From Bradyrhizobium sp. LMTR 3 (lineage in GTDB: Bacteria; Pseudomonadota; Alphaproteobacteria; Rhizobiales; Xanthobacteraceae), in assembly GCF_001693485.1 (NCBI RefSeq), contig NZ_MAXC01000033.1, positions 496,001-560,000 on the forward strand: DNA of 64,000 nt. Reading direction: 5' to 3'. The position numbers and the translations under genes are program-made. The notes under the pieces are model-generated. The model was given only the letters and a program-made list of their open reading frames with translations, was not told the origin of the DNA and did not search any database. Below are positions 30,139-37,105 of the stretch, in pieces; the stretch's first letter is position 1, and the number at the start of each line of letters is the position of its first letter.

Positions 30139-31440
30139 ATGAACTTTTCCGGCATTTTCGCACGAATGGTCGCGCTGATCGGCGCCGCGGCGCTGCTGTG
30201 GCGCCGTCTGCAGGGATCCGCGCCCAAAGCGGCCTGGGGCAGCGCGCCGGCGATCCCGGCGGCGAAGCCGCAAGGTGCGATCCCGACGCTCAAGATGCCA
30301 ACAGCGCAGGGCTGGAGCGACGGCGAGACGCCGACCGCGGCGCCCGGGCTCAAGGTCAACGCGTTTGCGACCGGCCTGGACCATCCGCGCTGGATCAACG
30401 TGCTGCCCAATGGCGACGTGCTCATTGCCGAGGCGACGCAGATCGCCGGACCGCCCAGGAGTGTGTTCCATTATGCGATGCAGGCAACGATGCGGCGTGC
30501 CGCGGCGCTCGGCGTCAGCGCCAACCGCATCACGCTGCTGCGTGATCGCGACGGCGACGGCGTTGCGGAGGCGCGCGGGATTTTCATGGAAGGGCTGAGC
30601 CAGCCGTTCGGCATGGCGCTGGTGGGCGAGACGTTTTACGTCGGCAACACCGATGGCGTGGTTGCCTTTCCCTATGTGGCTGGTGCGGACCGCATCACTG
30701 CCGAGGGACGAAAACTGGTCACGTTCAAGCCCGGCGGGCATTGGACGCGGAGCCTGCTGCCGAGCGCGGATGGCAAAAAACTCTATGCCGGCGTCGGCTC
30801 GCTCAGCAACATCGCCGAGAGCGGGATGGAGGTCGAGCAAGGCCGCGCGGCGATCTATGAGCTCGATCTGGCTAATGGCACGAGCCGTATCTTCGCCAGC
30901 GGCCTGCGCAACCCCGTGGGCCTCGCCTGGGAGCCCAACACCGGCGTGCTCTGGACCGTCGTCAACGAGCGCGACGGCCTCGGCGACGAGACGCCGCCGG
31001 ACTATCTGACGTCGGTGCGCGGCGGCGGCTTCTATGGCTGGCCCTATTGCTACTGGGGCCAGACGGTGGACGACCGCGTGCCGCAGGACCCGGCCCTGGT
31101 CGCGAGGGCGATTACGCCAGACTATGCGCTCGGTGGGCACACCGCCTCGCTCGGCCTGTGCTGGATGCCATCAGGCACGCTGCCGGGCTTTCCGGACGGC
31201 ATGGTGATCGGCCAGCACGGCTCCTGGAATCGCAGCACGCTGAGCGGCTACGCCGTCGTCTTCGTGCCGTTCGAGAACGGCCGCCCATCGGGCCCGCCGC
31301 GGGATATTCTGGCGGGCTTTCTCGCAGCCGATGAGAAGGTCTCGTACGGACGACCGGTCGGCGTCACGCTCGGTCCCGACCGCTCGCTCTTGGTGGCGGA
31401 TGATGTCGGCAACGTCATCTGGCGCGTGACGGGCGCGTAA
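30139..31440 (+). CDS. Membrane-anchored sorbosone dehydrogenase-like (PQQ beta-propeller) protein
   Basis: The start is taken at ATG 30139 because it begins directly before the hydrophobic segment (residues about 4-21, GIFARMVALIGAAALLW). The 433-residue protein continues as a six-bladed propeller of the soluble aldose dehydrogenase / sorbosone dehydrogenase family: LDHPRWINVLPNGDVLIAEA, SQPFGMALVGETFYVGNTDG, GLRNPVGLAWEPNTGVLWTVVNERDGLGDE, GFYGWPYCYWG, and GVTLGPDRSLLVADDVGNVIWRV. These enzymes oxidise sugars or aldehydes in the periplasm with PQQ. The substrate is unknown. Confidence 0.87.
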   Translation: MNFSGIFARMVALIGAAALLWRRLQGSAPKAAWGSAPAIPAAKPQGAIPTLKMPTAQGWSDGETPTAAPGLKVNAFATGLDHPRWINVLPNGDVLIAEATQIAGPPRSVFHYAMQATMRRAAALGVSANRITLLRDRDGDGVAEARGIFMEGLSQPFGMALVGETFYVGNTDGVVAFPYVAGADRITAEGRKLVTFKPGGHWTRSLLPSADGKKLYAGVGSLSNIAESGMEVEQGRAAIYELDLANGTSRIFASGLRNPVGLAWEPNTGVLWTVVNERDGLGDETPPDYLTSVRGGGFYGWPYCYWGQTVDDRVPQDPALVARAITPDYALGGHTASLGLCWMPSGTLPGFPDGMVIGQHGSWNRSTLSGYAVVFVPFENGRPSGPPRDILAGFLAADEKVSYGRPVGVTLGPDRSLLVADDVGNVIWRVTGA

Positions 31441-31452
31441 CCGGTAGGTGCG

Positions 31453-31543
31453 GTAGGGTGGGCAAAGGCGCGCCGCGCCGTGCCCACCATCGTTCCGCAC
31501 CGTCGGTCACAATGGTGCGCACGCTTCGCTTTGCCCACCCTAC
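31453..31543. repeat. Palindromic intergenic repeat, family B copy 2
   Basis: Outer arms GTAGGGTGGGCAAAGGCGC and GCTTTGCCCACCCTAC with inner GTGCCCACCAT / ATGGTGCGCAC match 7048-7138. It lies between the convergent ends of the propeller gene and asd. Confidence 0.87.
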
Positions 31544-31556
31544 AAATCCGTCGCCT

Positions 31557-32582
31557 TCACGCCATCGCGCGCTGCGGCAACAGCTCCGCGATCTGGATCG
31601 CGTTCAGCGCCGCGCCCTTCAGGAGCTGGTCGGCCGACACGAACATCGAGATCGAATGGCCGGACGCGTCGCTGAGATCCTTGCGGATGCGGCCGACGAG
31701 AACGTCGTCCTGGCCGGACGCATCGATCGGCATCGGAAAATAGTTCTTTGCCCGGTCGTCGACGATCTTGACGCCCGGCGCCTTCGACAGGATCGCGCGC
31801 ACTTCATCCTCGGTGATCGGCTTTTCGCATTCGAAGGTGATGGCTTCGCAGTGGGCGCGCAGCACCGGCACGCGCACACACGTCACGCCGATAGCGATCT
31901 GATCGTCCTCGAAGATCTTGCGAGTCTCCTTGATCACCTTGGTCTCTTCGTCGTTGTAGCCGGTGTCGGGATCGATCGCCGTGTTGTGGCTGAAGACGTT
32001 GAAGGCGTAGGGGAGCGGGATCACCTTGGGCGTGAACGGCCGGCCGTCGAGATAGGCGCGGGTCGACTCCACGAGTTCTTCCATGGCGGCCGCGCCTGCG
32101 CCGCTTGCCGCCTGGTAGGTCGAGACGATCATCCGCTTGATGCGGTTCTGGCGGTGGATCGGCCACAGCGGCACCAACGCGGTGATCGCCGAGCAGTTCG
32201 GGTTGGCGATGATGCCCTTGTGGTTGCGGATGCGGCCCGCGTTGATCTCGGGGATCACCAGCGGCACGTTCGGGTCCATCCGGAACGCTGAGGAATTGTC
32301 GACCACGACCGCGCCAGCCTTCACGGCAGCAGGCGCGAACTTGCGCGAGATGCCGCCGCCGGCCGAGAACAACGCGATGTCGACACCCTCGAACGACTTC
32401 TCGGTGAGCTCCTCGATCACGATCTGCTCGCCGCGGAAGTCGATGGTCTTGCCGGCCGAACGGGCGCTGGCCAGCGCCTTGAGCCTGCGGACGGGAAAGT
32501 TGCGCCTGTCCATCGTGGCGATGAATTCGGCGCCGACCGCGCCGGTCACGCCGGCAATGGCTACAACGGGTTCGTGGCTCAC
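31557..32582 (-). CDS. asd: Aspartate-semialdehyde dehydrogenase
   Basis: Asd makes aspartate semialdehyde, the branch-point precursor of lysine, diaminopimelate, threonine and methionine. The 341-residue protein has the NADP loop VAIAGVTGAVGAEF, the catalytic Cys in NPNCSAITA (about residue 130), the STYQAASGAG motif, and the catalytic His region VPVLRAHCEA. The start codon is GTG, preceded by GAGGAT. The start is only 38 bases downstream of a strong intrinsic terminator, which in turn is preceded by a short threonine-rich ORF and promoter, suggesting transcription attenuation (see those entries). Confidence 0.97.
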   Translation of the reverse strand: MSHEPVVAIAGVTGAVGAEFIATMDRRNFPVRRLKALASARSAGKTIDFRGEQIVIEELTEKSFEGVDIALFSAGGGISRKFAPAAVKAGAVVVDNSSAFRMDPNVPLVIPEINAGRIRNHKGIIANPNCSAITALVPLWPIHRQNRIKRMIVSTYQAASGAGAAAMEELVESTRAYLDGRPFTPKVIPLPYAFNVFSHNTAIDPDTGYNDEETKVIKETRKIFEDDQIAIGVTCVRVPVLRAHCEAITFECEKPITEDEVRAILSKAPGVKIVDDRAKNYFPMPIDASGQDDVLVGRIRKDLSDASGHSISMFVSADQLLKGAALNAIQIAELLPQRAMA

Positions 32583-32620
32583 GGGTCTATCCTCTGGTTG
32601 AGCATCAATGCTGCGGGCAA

Positions 32621-32653
32621 TAAAAAAGCCCCGGTCCTTTTCAGGCGGGGCTT
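32621..32653 (-). terminator. Intrinsic terminator in the asd leader (candidate attenuator)
   Basis: On the minus strand AAGCCCCG pairs with CGGGGCTT; the inner CCT-GAAA-AGG extends it with a GAAA tetraloop, and TTTTTTATT follows. It ends 39 bases before the asd start with no obvious room for another promoter, so asd transcripts from upstream must read through it. Confidence 0.8.
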
Positions 32654-32678
32654 CGGTTCAGATAATGCGATCGTTCGA

Positions 32679-32750
32679 CTACGCGCGCACGGCTCCCGAG
32701 CCCCCGGAGGGTGCTTTGGTTTTCGTGGTCGCTTTGGTCGAGGTCGTCAT
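32679..32750 (-). CDS. Threonine-rich 23-residue ORF in the asd leader (candidate leader peptide)
   Basis: The reading frame starts MTTSTKATTKTK and has six Thr in its first eleven residues (codons ACC and ACG), then a Gly/Ser-rich end and a TAG stop. The promoter at 32759-32787 puts the expected transcript start within a few bases of the ATG, and no ribosome binding site is present, so it would be translated leaderless, as described for the rhizobial trpL leader. The last third (GGGGGCTCGGG on the minus strand) can pair with CCGAAGCCCC, the 5' arm of the terminator, forming an alternative antiterminator of about nine pairs with one bulge. Threonine is an end product of the pathway Asd feeds. 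Confidence 0.55.
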   Translation of the reverse strand: MTTSTKATTKTKAPSGGSGAVRA

Positions 32751-32758
32751 GGCGCGGA

Positions 32759-32787
32759 CTTATGCGGCAGCTTGGGGCTGCCGTCAA
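32759..32787 (-). promoter_or_regulatory. Sigma-70-like promoter of the asd leader
   Basis: Minus strand TTGACG (32787-32782) - 17 bases - CATAAG (32764-32759). Transcription would begin around 32750-32754, at or next to the ATG of the short leader ORF. Confidence 0.6.
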
Positions 32788-32833
32788 CGGCTTTTCGCCC
32801 CATCCGGGCTGCAAACGGGGGCAGACGAGCCCG

Positions 32834-33439
32834 TCATCGCCGCCTTGCGGCGCCGGGAGGCTCGAGGATCACCGCTTTCAGGTCGTTGCCACTCATGACG
32901 ACGATCGCGAAATTCAGCCGGCCGCGTTCGCGGATCAGGCCGCCGCTGATGGCCTTGCCCGACGCCGCGTGCTCTGCCACGCGGACGGCATCTGCCAGGC
33001 GCTGCCTGATCGTCTTCAGTGCAACGAGGTTGCTGCGGTCCCCGGCATCGAACTCCTTCAAGGGAAGGGCGGCTTCGCCGCCGACGATCTTGCCAGTCGT
33101 GGCGTCGATGGCATGGTGCCAGATGCGGTCGTTGTGAAGGGTCTTGACGCGGTAGACTGGTGAATCCGGCGCGCCGTCGAAGCTGACATCGGCGGTCGTC
33201 GCGCCGGCATGCAGGGCTTCGGCGATGGCCATCGCCTCGCTCAGCGAGACCGCCGAGCCACGGAAGAGCTCGAGCTCGCGGTTGACCGCCTGCTGGTCGG
33301 ACGCAGCGCCATCCTCGGCCTCATTGCGGAGCGAGGCCGGCTCGCCGGTCGACGACGCGGTGGCATAGGCAGGGGCAGGGAGGATGATCGCCAGCAGGAC
33401 GACCGCAAGAAACTGCCTGAAACATCTCGGCGTACGCAT
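32834..33439 (-). CDS. Secreted PepSY-domain protein
   Basis: The start is ATG 33439, preceded by GGAGAG; a longer frame reaches 33790 through the operator region and is rejected. The 201-residue product has a signal peptide (FLAVVLLAIILPAPAYA, about residues 10-26) and two PepSY-like units: SLSEAMAIAEALHAGATTADVSFDGAPDSPVYRVKTLHNDRIWHHAIDATTGKIV and a second half ending LNFAIVVMSGNDLKAVILEP. PepSY proteins are periplasmic inhibitors or modulators of secreted enzymes. Its promoter contains an operator nearly identical to that of the patatin gene. Confidence 0.8.
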   Translation of the reverse strand: MRTPRCFRQFLAVVLLAIILPAPAYATASSTGEPASLRNEAEDGAASDQQAVNRELELFRGSAVSLSEAMAIAEALHAGATTADVSFDGAPDSPVYRVKTLHNDRIWHHAIDATTGKIVGGEAALPLKEFDAGDRSNLVALKTIRQRLADAVRVAEHAASGKAISGGLIRERGRLNFAIVVMSGNDLKAVILEPPGAARRR

Positions 33440-33637
33440 GTTTGCAGTCTCTCCACTCTTGAGCCTGTCTTTGCCGGCGGTCGCGCCGGATCGTCCCGTA
33501 CAACGCGCGGCCGACCCTTTTGGAGGCATAGGGTCGGCCGCGGAGCGTCGCAAACGGGTACCGCCGTTTGCGGCGATCGAAGCGGCGAGCCCCACCGGGG
33601 ACCACAAAGCGGGGAACTCGCTCACTTCGCTTATAAC

Positions 33638-33658
33638 AAAACCATACCGTATCGTTTT
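33638..33658. promoter_or_regulatory. TetR-type operator before the PepSY gene
   Basis: Half-sites AAAACCATAC and GTATCGTTTT around one central base. On the minus strand it overlaps a promoter TTGACC - 17 bases - TATGGT. The site differs at only two of 21 positions from the one at 35914-35934. Confidence 0.75.
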
Positions 33659-33707
33659 GTTTTGGTCAACGACATCTCCCGACGTGAACGCCGTTCTCAC
33701 GGAATTG

Positions 33708-34496
33708 TCAGCGGGAGGGACGTCGCCGAGCGGTTCCCTTAATGGCTCCCTTGGGGACGGACTGAATGCGGCTCGATGGCCCAAGCGCACCGGCCAGGAA
33801 CAGCCTGATCGCCAAGCGCATGCGTTTTTCGGCGGACTTCATCTCCAGCGGCGTTCCGAACGTCGCCATGCGGTGGGTGTGACCGACGACAACATCGAGA
33901 AAGACCTCTGCCGCGATGCCGGTATCCTCGACGTCCATGGCGCCCTGTGCAACCAAATGATCGAAGAAGCGCGCGGTCGTGGAAACGGCCTTCAACCAGC
34001 CCTCTTCCTTGCCGAGTTTGGCAATGTCGGGAAAGTTGATGGCCTGTGACGTCATCATGCGGCTGAACGCAACGGCATCGGGTCCGCAGGTGAACATCAG
34101 CATCTCGCGCCCGACCTCTATCAGGCGCTGCTCGACCGAAATGTCCGACGAACGCGTGAGCTGCCCTTCCGCCGCTTCAGCAAGCGGCGCAAGCCAGCGC
34201 GCGATCTCGCGCCTCAGCACCTCCGCAAACAGCCCGCGCTTGTCGCCGTAGCGCGAATAGACGGTGGGCTTGCTGACCCGGGCTGCTTCCGCAACCGCAT
34301 CAAGCGAGGTTGCGTCGTAGCCCCGGTCCAAAAAAAGACGGGTGGCAACTTCGATCAGCCGCTGATCGCGCTCGATGGCGGCGCTCTTCGTCGGCCGGCC
34401 GCCGCGCGACTTCTGGACGTCTCGTCTTGCCGGTCTGGCCTTGGTCGCAGTCAATCCCATGCCCATCGATTCCTGCGCGATCGTGATAGTCGTCAT
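33708..34496 (-). CDS. TetR/AcrR-family repressor with AefR-like C-terminal domain
   Basis: The 262-residue regulator has a basic N-terminal extension, then the TetR HTH: RLIEVATRLFLDRGYDATSLDAVAEAARVSKPTVYSRYGDKRGLFAEVL (about residues 46-94). The C-terminal domain carries MLMFTCGPDAVAFSRMMTSQAINFPDIAKL, typical of the AefR-like (TetR_C_7) group that often controls efflux or envelope genes. It sits between the patatin and PepSY genes on the same strand, and both of those have matching palindromic operators in their promoters. That it represses both is inference. Its own upstream region shows no such site. Confidence 0.9.
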   Translation of the reverse strand: MTTITIAQESMGMGLTATKARPARRDVQKSRGGRPTKSAAIERDQRLIEVATRLFLDRGYDATSLDAVAEAARVSKPTVYSRYGDKRGLFAEVLRREIARWLAPLAEAAEGQLTRSSDISVEQRLIEVGREMLMFTCGPDAVAFSRMMTSQAINFPDIAKLGKEEGWLKAVSTTARFFDHLVAQGAMDVEDTGIAAEVFLDVVVGHTHRMATFGTPLEMKSAEKRMRLAIRLFLAGALGPSSRIQSVPKGAIKGTARRRPSR

Positions 34497-34575
34497 AGCT
34501 CTATAACGCGCAGTAACAGGGGCGTCATCGCGAATCTGGCCGAATTGGCCATATCGTCGACGGTCCAGATTCTAG

Positions 34576-34627
34576 TTTTGACGCGTTTTCTTGACGCGAA
34601 CCGGTACCCACTTCGCTCGAAAACGCT
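34576..34627. repeat. Interspersed repeat, family C copy 1
   Basis: TTTTGACGCGTTTTCTTGACGCGAACCGG followed by CACTTCGCTCGAAAACGCT. A near copy is at 41979-42036. Arms AGCGTTTTC and GAAAACGCG-type segments give it dyad symmetry. Confidence 0.75.
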
Positions 34628-34659
34628 CTGGGCAGGTCGTCGTTCCGCTCCTGCGCGGC

Positions 34660-35838
34660 TCACGGAAGCGTCGAGGTCCAGGCCCGGCCCGATGCAGCCT
34701 TCTCATAGCCATACCGATAAAGGGCGCGCATATAGGCGGTGTCGAACCCCTCTGAGGGCGACGCGGGGTAGTCGCGCTCGATATAGGACAGATGGAAGCC
34801 CCACCGATTGCGCTTGGCGAAATCGTAGGTCGAGAAGATGACCGAGCGCGTCTGGGACTGGGTGATCGACGACAGGCTGCGTGAGGCGACATCGATCGTG
34901 CTGTTGGACACGAGCTCAAAAGTTCGCTCGAGCTTCTTGTTGACGAGGATGTAGATGTTCATCCGGCTGTTTCCGGGCAGACGTCCCTGGAAGAGCAGGG
35001 CATCCGGCAGCGTCAGGACCGGAGCGGTCACGCCGCCGTCGACATGCATCTCCTCAAAGCGCCGGCCCTGGCCCTCGGCTTCAATCAGGATCGGCGGGAA
35101 GACCAGGGGAATGCTGGCGGAGGCCGCCATCACGTCGCGAAACAGGCGCAACGCCTCGGGCGAACCGAGCGCGGCGATTTTTCCCATGTCCCAAACGACC
35201 GTGCGTTGGGTGTCGAGATCGGTCGTCACCACGAGCAGTTTTCGGCCCTTGGCATTTTCGCGTGCAACGGCGGCCAGGATCTCCGGCCCGACATAGCGGG
35301 CCACCAGCTCGCGCAGTCGCTTATTGCCGAACAGGCCGGATCCGAACAGCACGCGAATGATGCTGGGATCAGCAAGCAGGCTCTCCGCTATGCCGCTGGT
35401 GTAGACCTCCCTCAACGTGTCGTCGTATTGGGAGCCGAGAAACGCGAAAGGCGCAATCAGGCCGCCGGTGCTTACGCCTGAGACGACCGAGAAGGTCGGG
35501 CGGGTGCCGGCTGCGGTCCAGCCGTTCAACACGCCCACGCCATAGGCGCCATCGCCGCCGCCGCCGGAGAGCGCGAGATAGGTCTTGGTTGAGGAGAGGT
35601 CTTTCTCGAAACGGAATTTTGTGACGGGTTCGTCGGTGTAGCGCCGCAGGCCGTCGATATCGAGCACGCGGGAGCTAGAGGCATCCGCGGCGCTGTAGGG
35701 CGTCCGCGGCAGGGATGTGCAGGCGGCAGCCGCGAGGCTGCACAGCAAGACGGCTGACCTGAGCAGGCGTGAGGTTGCCCTCCTGATCCACCGGTCGGAG
35801 GGGAGTGATCCAGCTGGGAAAAAAGAGGGGGAGGGCAT
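34660..35838 (-). CDS. Patatin-like phospholipase lipoprotein
   Basis: The 392-residue protein begins with a hydrophobic signal ending in a lipobox (LAAAAC, Cys about residue 40), so it is probably lipid-anchored in the envelope. The patatin domain shows the oxyanion loop SGGGGDGAYG (about 91-100), the nucleophile elbow GVSTGG with Ser (about 123), and the catalytic Asp in HVDGGVTAP (about 268). Patatins hydrolyse acyl chains of membrane lipids. It lies directly after a strong TetR-type operator, suggesting it is kept off until a signal is present. The C-terminal half is specific to bacterial patatin lipoproteins and ends WTSTLP. Confidence 0.92.
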   Translation of the reverse strand: MPSPSFFPAGSLPSDRWIRRATSRLLRSAVLLCSLAAAACTSLPRTPYSAADASSSRVLDIDGLRRYTDEPVTKFRFEKDLSSTKTYLALSGGGGDGAYGVGVLNGWTAAGTRPTFSVVSGVSTGGLIAPFAFLGSQYDDTLREVYTSGIAESLLADPSIIRVLFGSGLFGNKRLRELVARYVGPEILAAVARENAKGRKLLVVTTDLDTQRTVVWDMGKIAALGSPEALRLFRDVMAASASIPLVFPPILIEAEGQGRRFEEMHVDGGVTAPVLTLPDALLFQGRLPGNSRMNIYILVNKKLERTFELVSNSTIDVASRSLSSITQSQTRSVIFSTYDFAKRNRWGFHLSYIERDYPASPSEGFDTAYMRALYRYGYEKAASGRAWTSTLP

Positions 35839-35913
35839 TCGTCGTCAGTCGCCGTACACGCTACTATCCGCCGCCGGCCTCATCGCCCACGGTATCCCGT
35901 CTTGCCTTTTTAT

Positions 35914-35934
35914 AAAACTATACGGTATCGTTTT
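35914..35934. promoter_or_regulatory. TetR-type operator before the patatin gene
   Basis: Half-sites AAAACTATAC and GTATCGTTTT around a central G, 76 bases before the patatin ATG. It is 19/21 identical to 33638-33658. The AT-rich surroundings (TATAAA, TTGTTA) suggest it overlaps the promoter. Confidence 0.75.
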
Positions 35935-36033
35935 ATTTAACAAGCGAAAAGCTGAGACGCGTTGGGGGGGTGGATTGACTGAATAACCCTGACATTGCAC
36001 CTTTCTAGTGCCACAACCAAAAAGGTGCTTTCG

Positions 36034-36273
36034 ATGTCGGACGTTACGATGAAGGACTTAGGCGGTGTGTTCGCTGGCAGCCTGATTCCTAGCGCTCTTT
36101 TGGAGACCTTGTTGGCTAGTGGCAGGCTTTCGCTCGCCGAAGTCCGCGAAACCGTGCAGAAGGCCCAGGATGCTGTTGGGCATCCTCCGAGCGGTGCTAT
36201 GGAGGTCGAGGCCGCTACAATCTTGAACTGGATGCTCGAGATGCGCTTTGCGGCGAACAGCGTCCGCAAATAG
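36034..36273 (+). CDS. Small hypothetical protein in a lower-GC patch
   Basis: ATG 36034 is preceded by AAAGGTG. The 79-residue product (MSDVTMKDLGGVFAGSLIPSALLETLLASGRLSLAEVRETVQKAQDAVG...) is a soluble, helical protein without known motifs. Codon use is more AT-rich than in neighbouring genes. Together with the next gene it forms a patch between the patatin operator and tgt that is probably of foreign origin. I do not recognise a family. Confidence 0.6.
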   Translation: MSDVTMKDLGGVFAGSLIPSALLETLLASGRLSLAEVRETVQKAQDAVGHPPSGAMEVEAATILNWMLEMRFAANSVRK

Positions 36274-36288
36274 CGCTGGCAGCATGCC

Positions 36289-36426
36289 TTAGCTTTCTTT
36301 TTTTGGCTGCTTAGCCTTCGTAGACTTCTTGGCCTTGTGAGGCTGTGGCTTTGTATGCAGGAACGTCTGCACAATCTTTTGAAATTCAGGGCCTTTGTTG
36401 GATCGGGTTTCGTCATGGACGCTCAA
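36289..36426 (-). CDS. Possible small Lys-rich protein (non-ATG start or decayed)
   Basis: A minus-strand frame, open from 36471 and closed by TAA at 36289, encodes DETRSNKGPEFQKIVQTFL then a Lys-rich tail (HTKPQPHKAKKSTKAKQPKKE). The pattern PEF..IVQ.FL.T.P.PHK is one I recall from small alphaproteobacterial proteins of unknown function. No ATG is available in this frame; a TTG at 36424-36426 is the best start and has no ribosome site, while an ATG one base off would frameshift it. It may be a pseudogene. It overlaps the next gene's start in antisense. Confidence 0.35.
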   Translation of the reverse strand: MSVHDETRSNKGPEFQKIVQTFLHTKPQPHKAKKSTKAKQPKKES

Positions 36427-37011
36427 GCGGTTGAACAAGCCAAAGAAAGGCTTCGAAAGGCTGATAAGGCCCTATACGCGCTGAAAACGGCCACCTGTTA
36501 CGAAGAGGCCGAAGAGGCATGGTCGGATTTCCTATTGGCCGCATCGACGATCTATTCAAAGTTAGAACAGGGTGCAAAGCAAGCAAAAGGCAAGAGCGCT
36601 CCGTGGTTTGGTAGAAAAAAGAAAGAGCGGAAGGATGACCCTCTATTGCGTTTCCTGCATCACGCCAGAAATTCAGATGAGCATGGTATCAAGCGCGTTG
36701 CTGCGCGCGGCGGCAATGCTCGCGGTATGAACGGCAAACCTCTAATGTTCAACGAATACGAAGAATGCATAATGGAATACCGCGATTCCGTCACCGGAGA
36801 ACTTAAAACAACACCCGCCATTTTGCATGGCCCCTCGCTTCAAATGGTTAGGGTGCATGACGACCGCTTTGGCGATTATTGCGATCCTCCAATCCAACAC
36901 CTGGGCAAGACTATTGAAGTAGAAGACAACTCTCTGATCGGGGTTGCCTCGCTGGGATTTACTTTTCTGACGAATCTCGTCGCAGAGGCGGAGACTCTTG
37001 TTCCCCGCTAG
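36415..37011 (+). CDS. Hypothetical protein, probably acquired
   Basis: The start is placed at ATG 36415; a frame open to 36337 adds residues that look random. The 198-residue product is hydrophilic and mostly helical (MDAQAVEQAKERLRKADKAL..., then a Lys-rich WFGRKKKERKDD loop, and LLRFLHHARNSDEHGIKRV). The motif HHARNSDEHG is shared with a family of uncharacterised proteins that I have seen in mobile regions. No signal peptide or membrane segment. AT-richer codon use marks it as foreign relative to tgt downstream. Confidence 0.6.
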   Translation: MDAQAVEQAKERLRKADKALYALKTATCYEEAEEAWSDFLLAASTIYSKLEQGAKQAKGKSAPWFGRKKKERKDDPLLRFLHHARNSDEHGIKRVAARGGNARGMNGKPLMFNEYEECIMEYRDSVTGELKTTPAILHGPSLQMVRVHDDRFGDYCDPPIQHLGKTIEVEDNSLIGVASLGFTFLTNLVAEAETLVPR

Positions 37012-37105
37012 GGGCGGGTCAATTGTGTCCGGCGTGGGCCGCGGGCTGCCCGGTGCCCGCAATAGGCGGTTGATCGCCCGTCCCCGGCGCGCAATAAGCA
37101 GCGCC

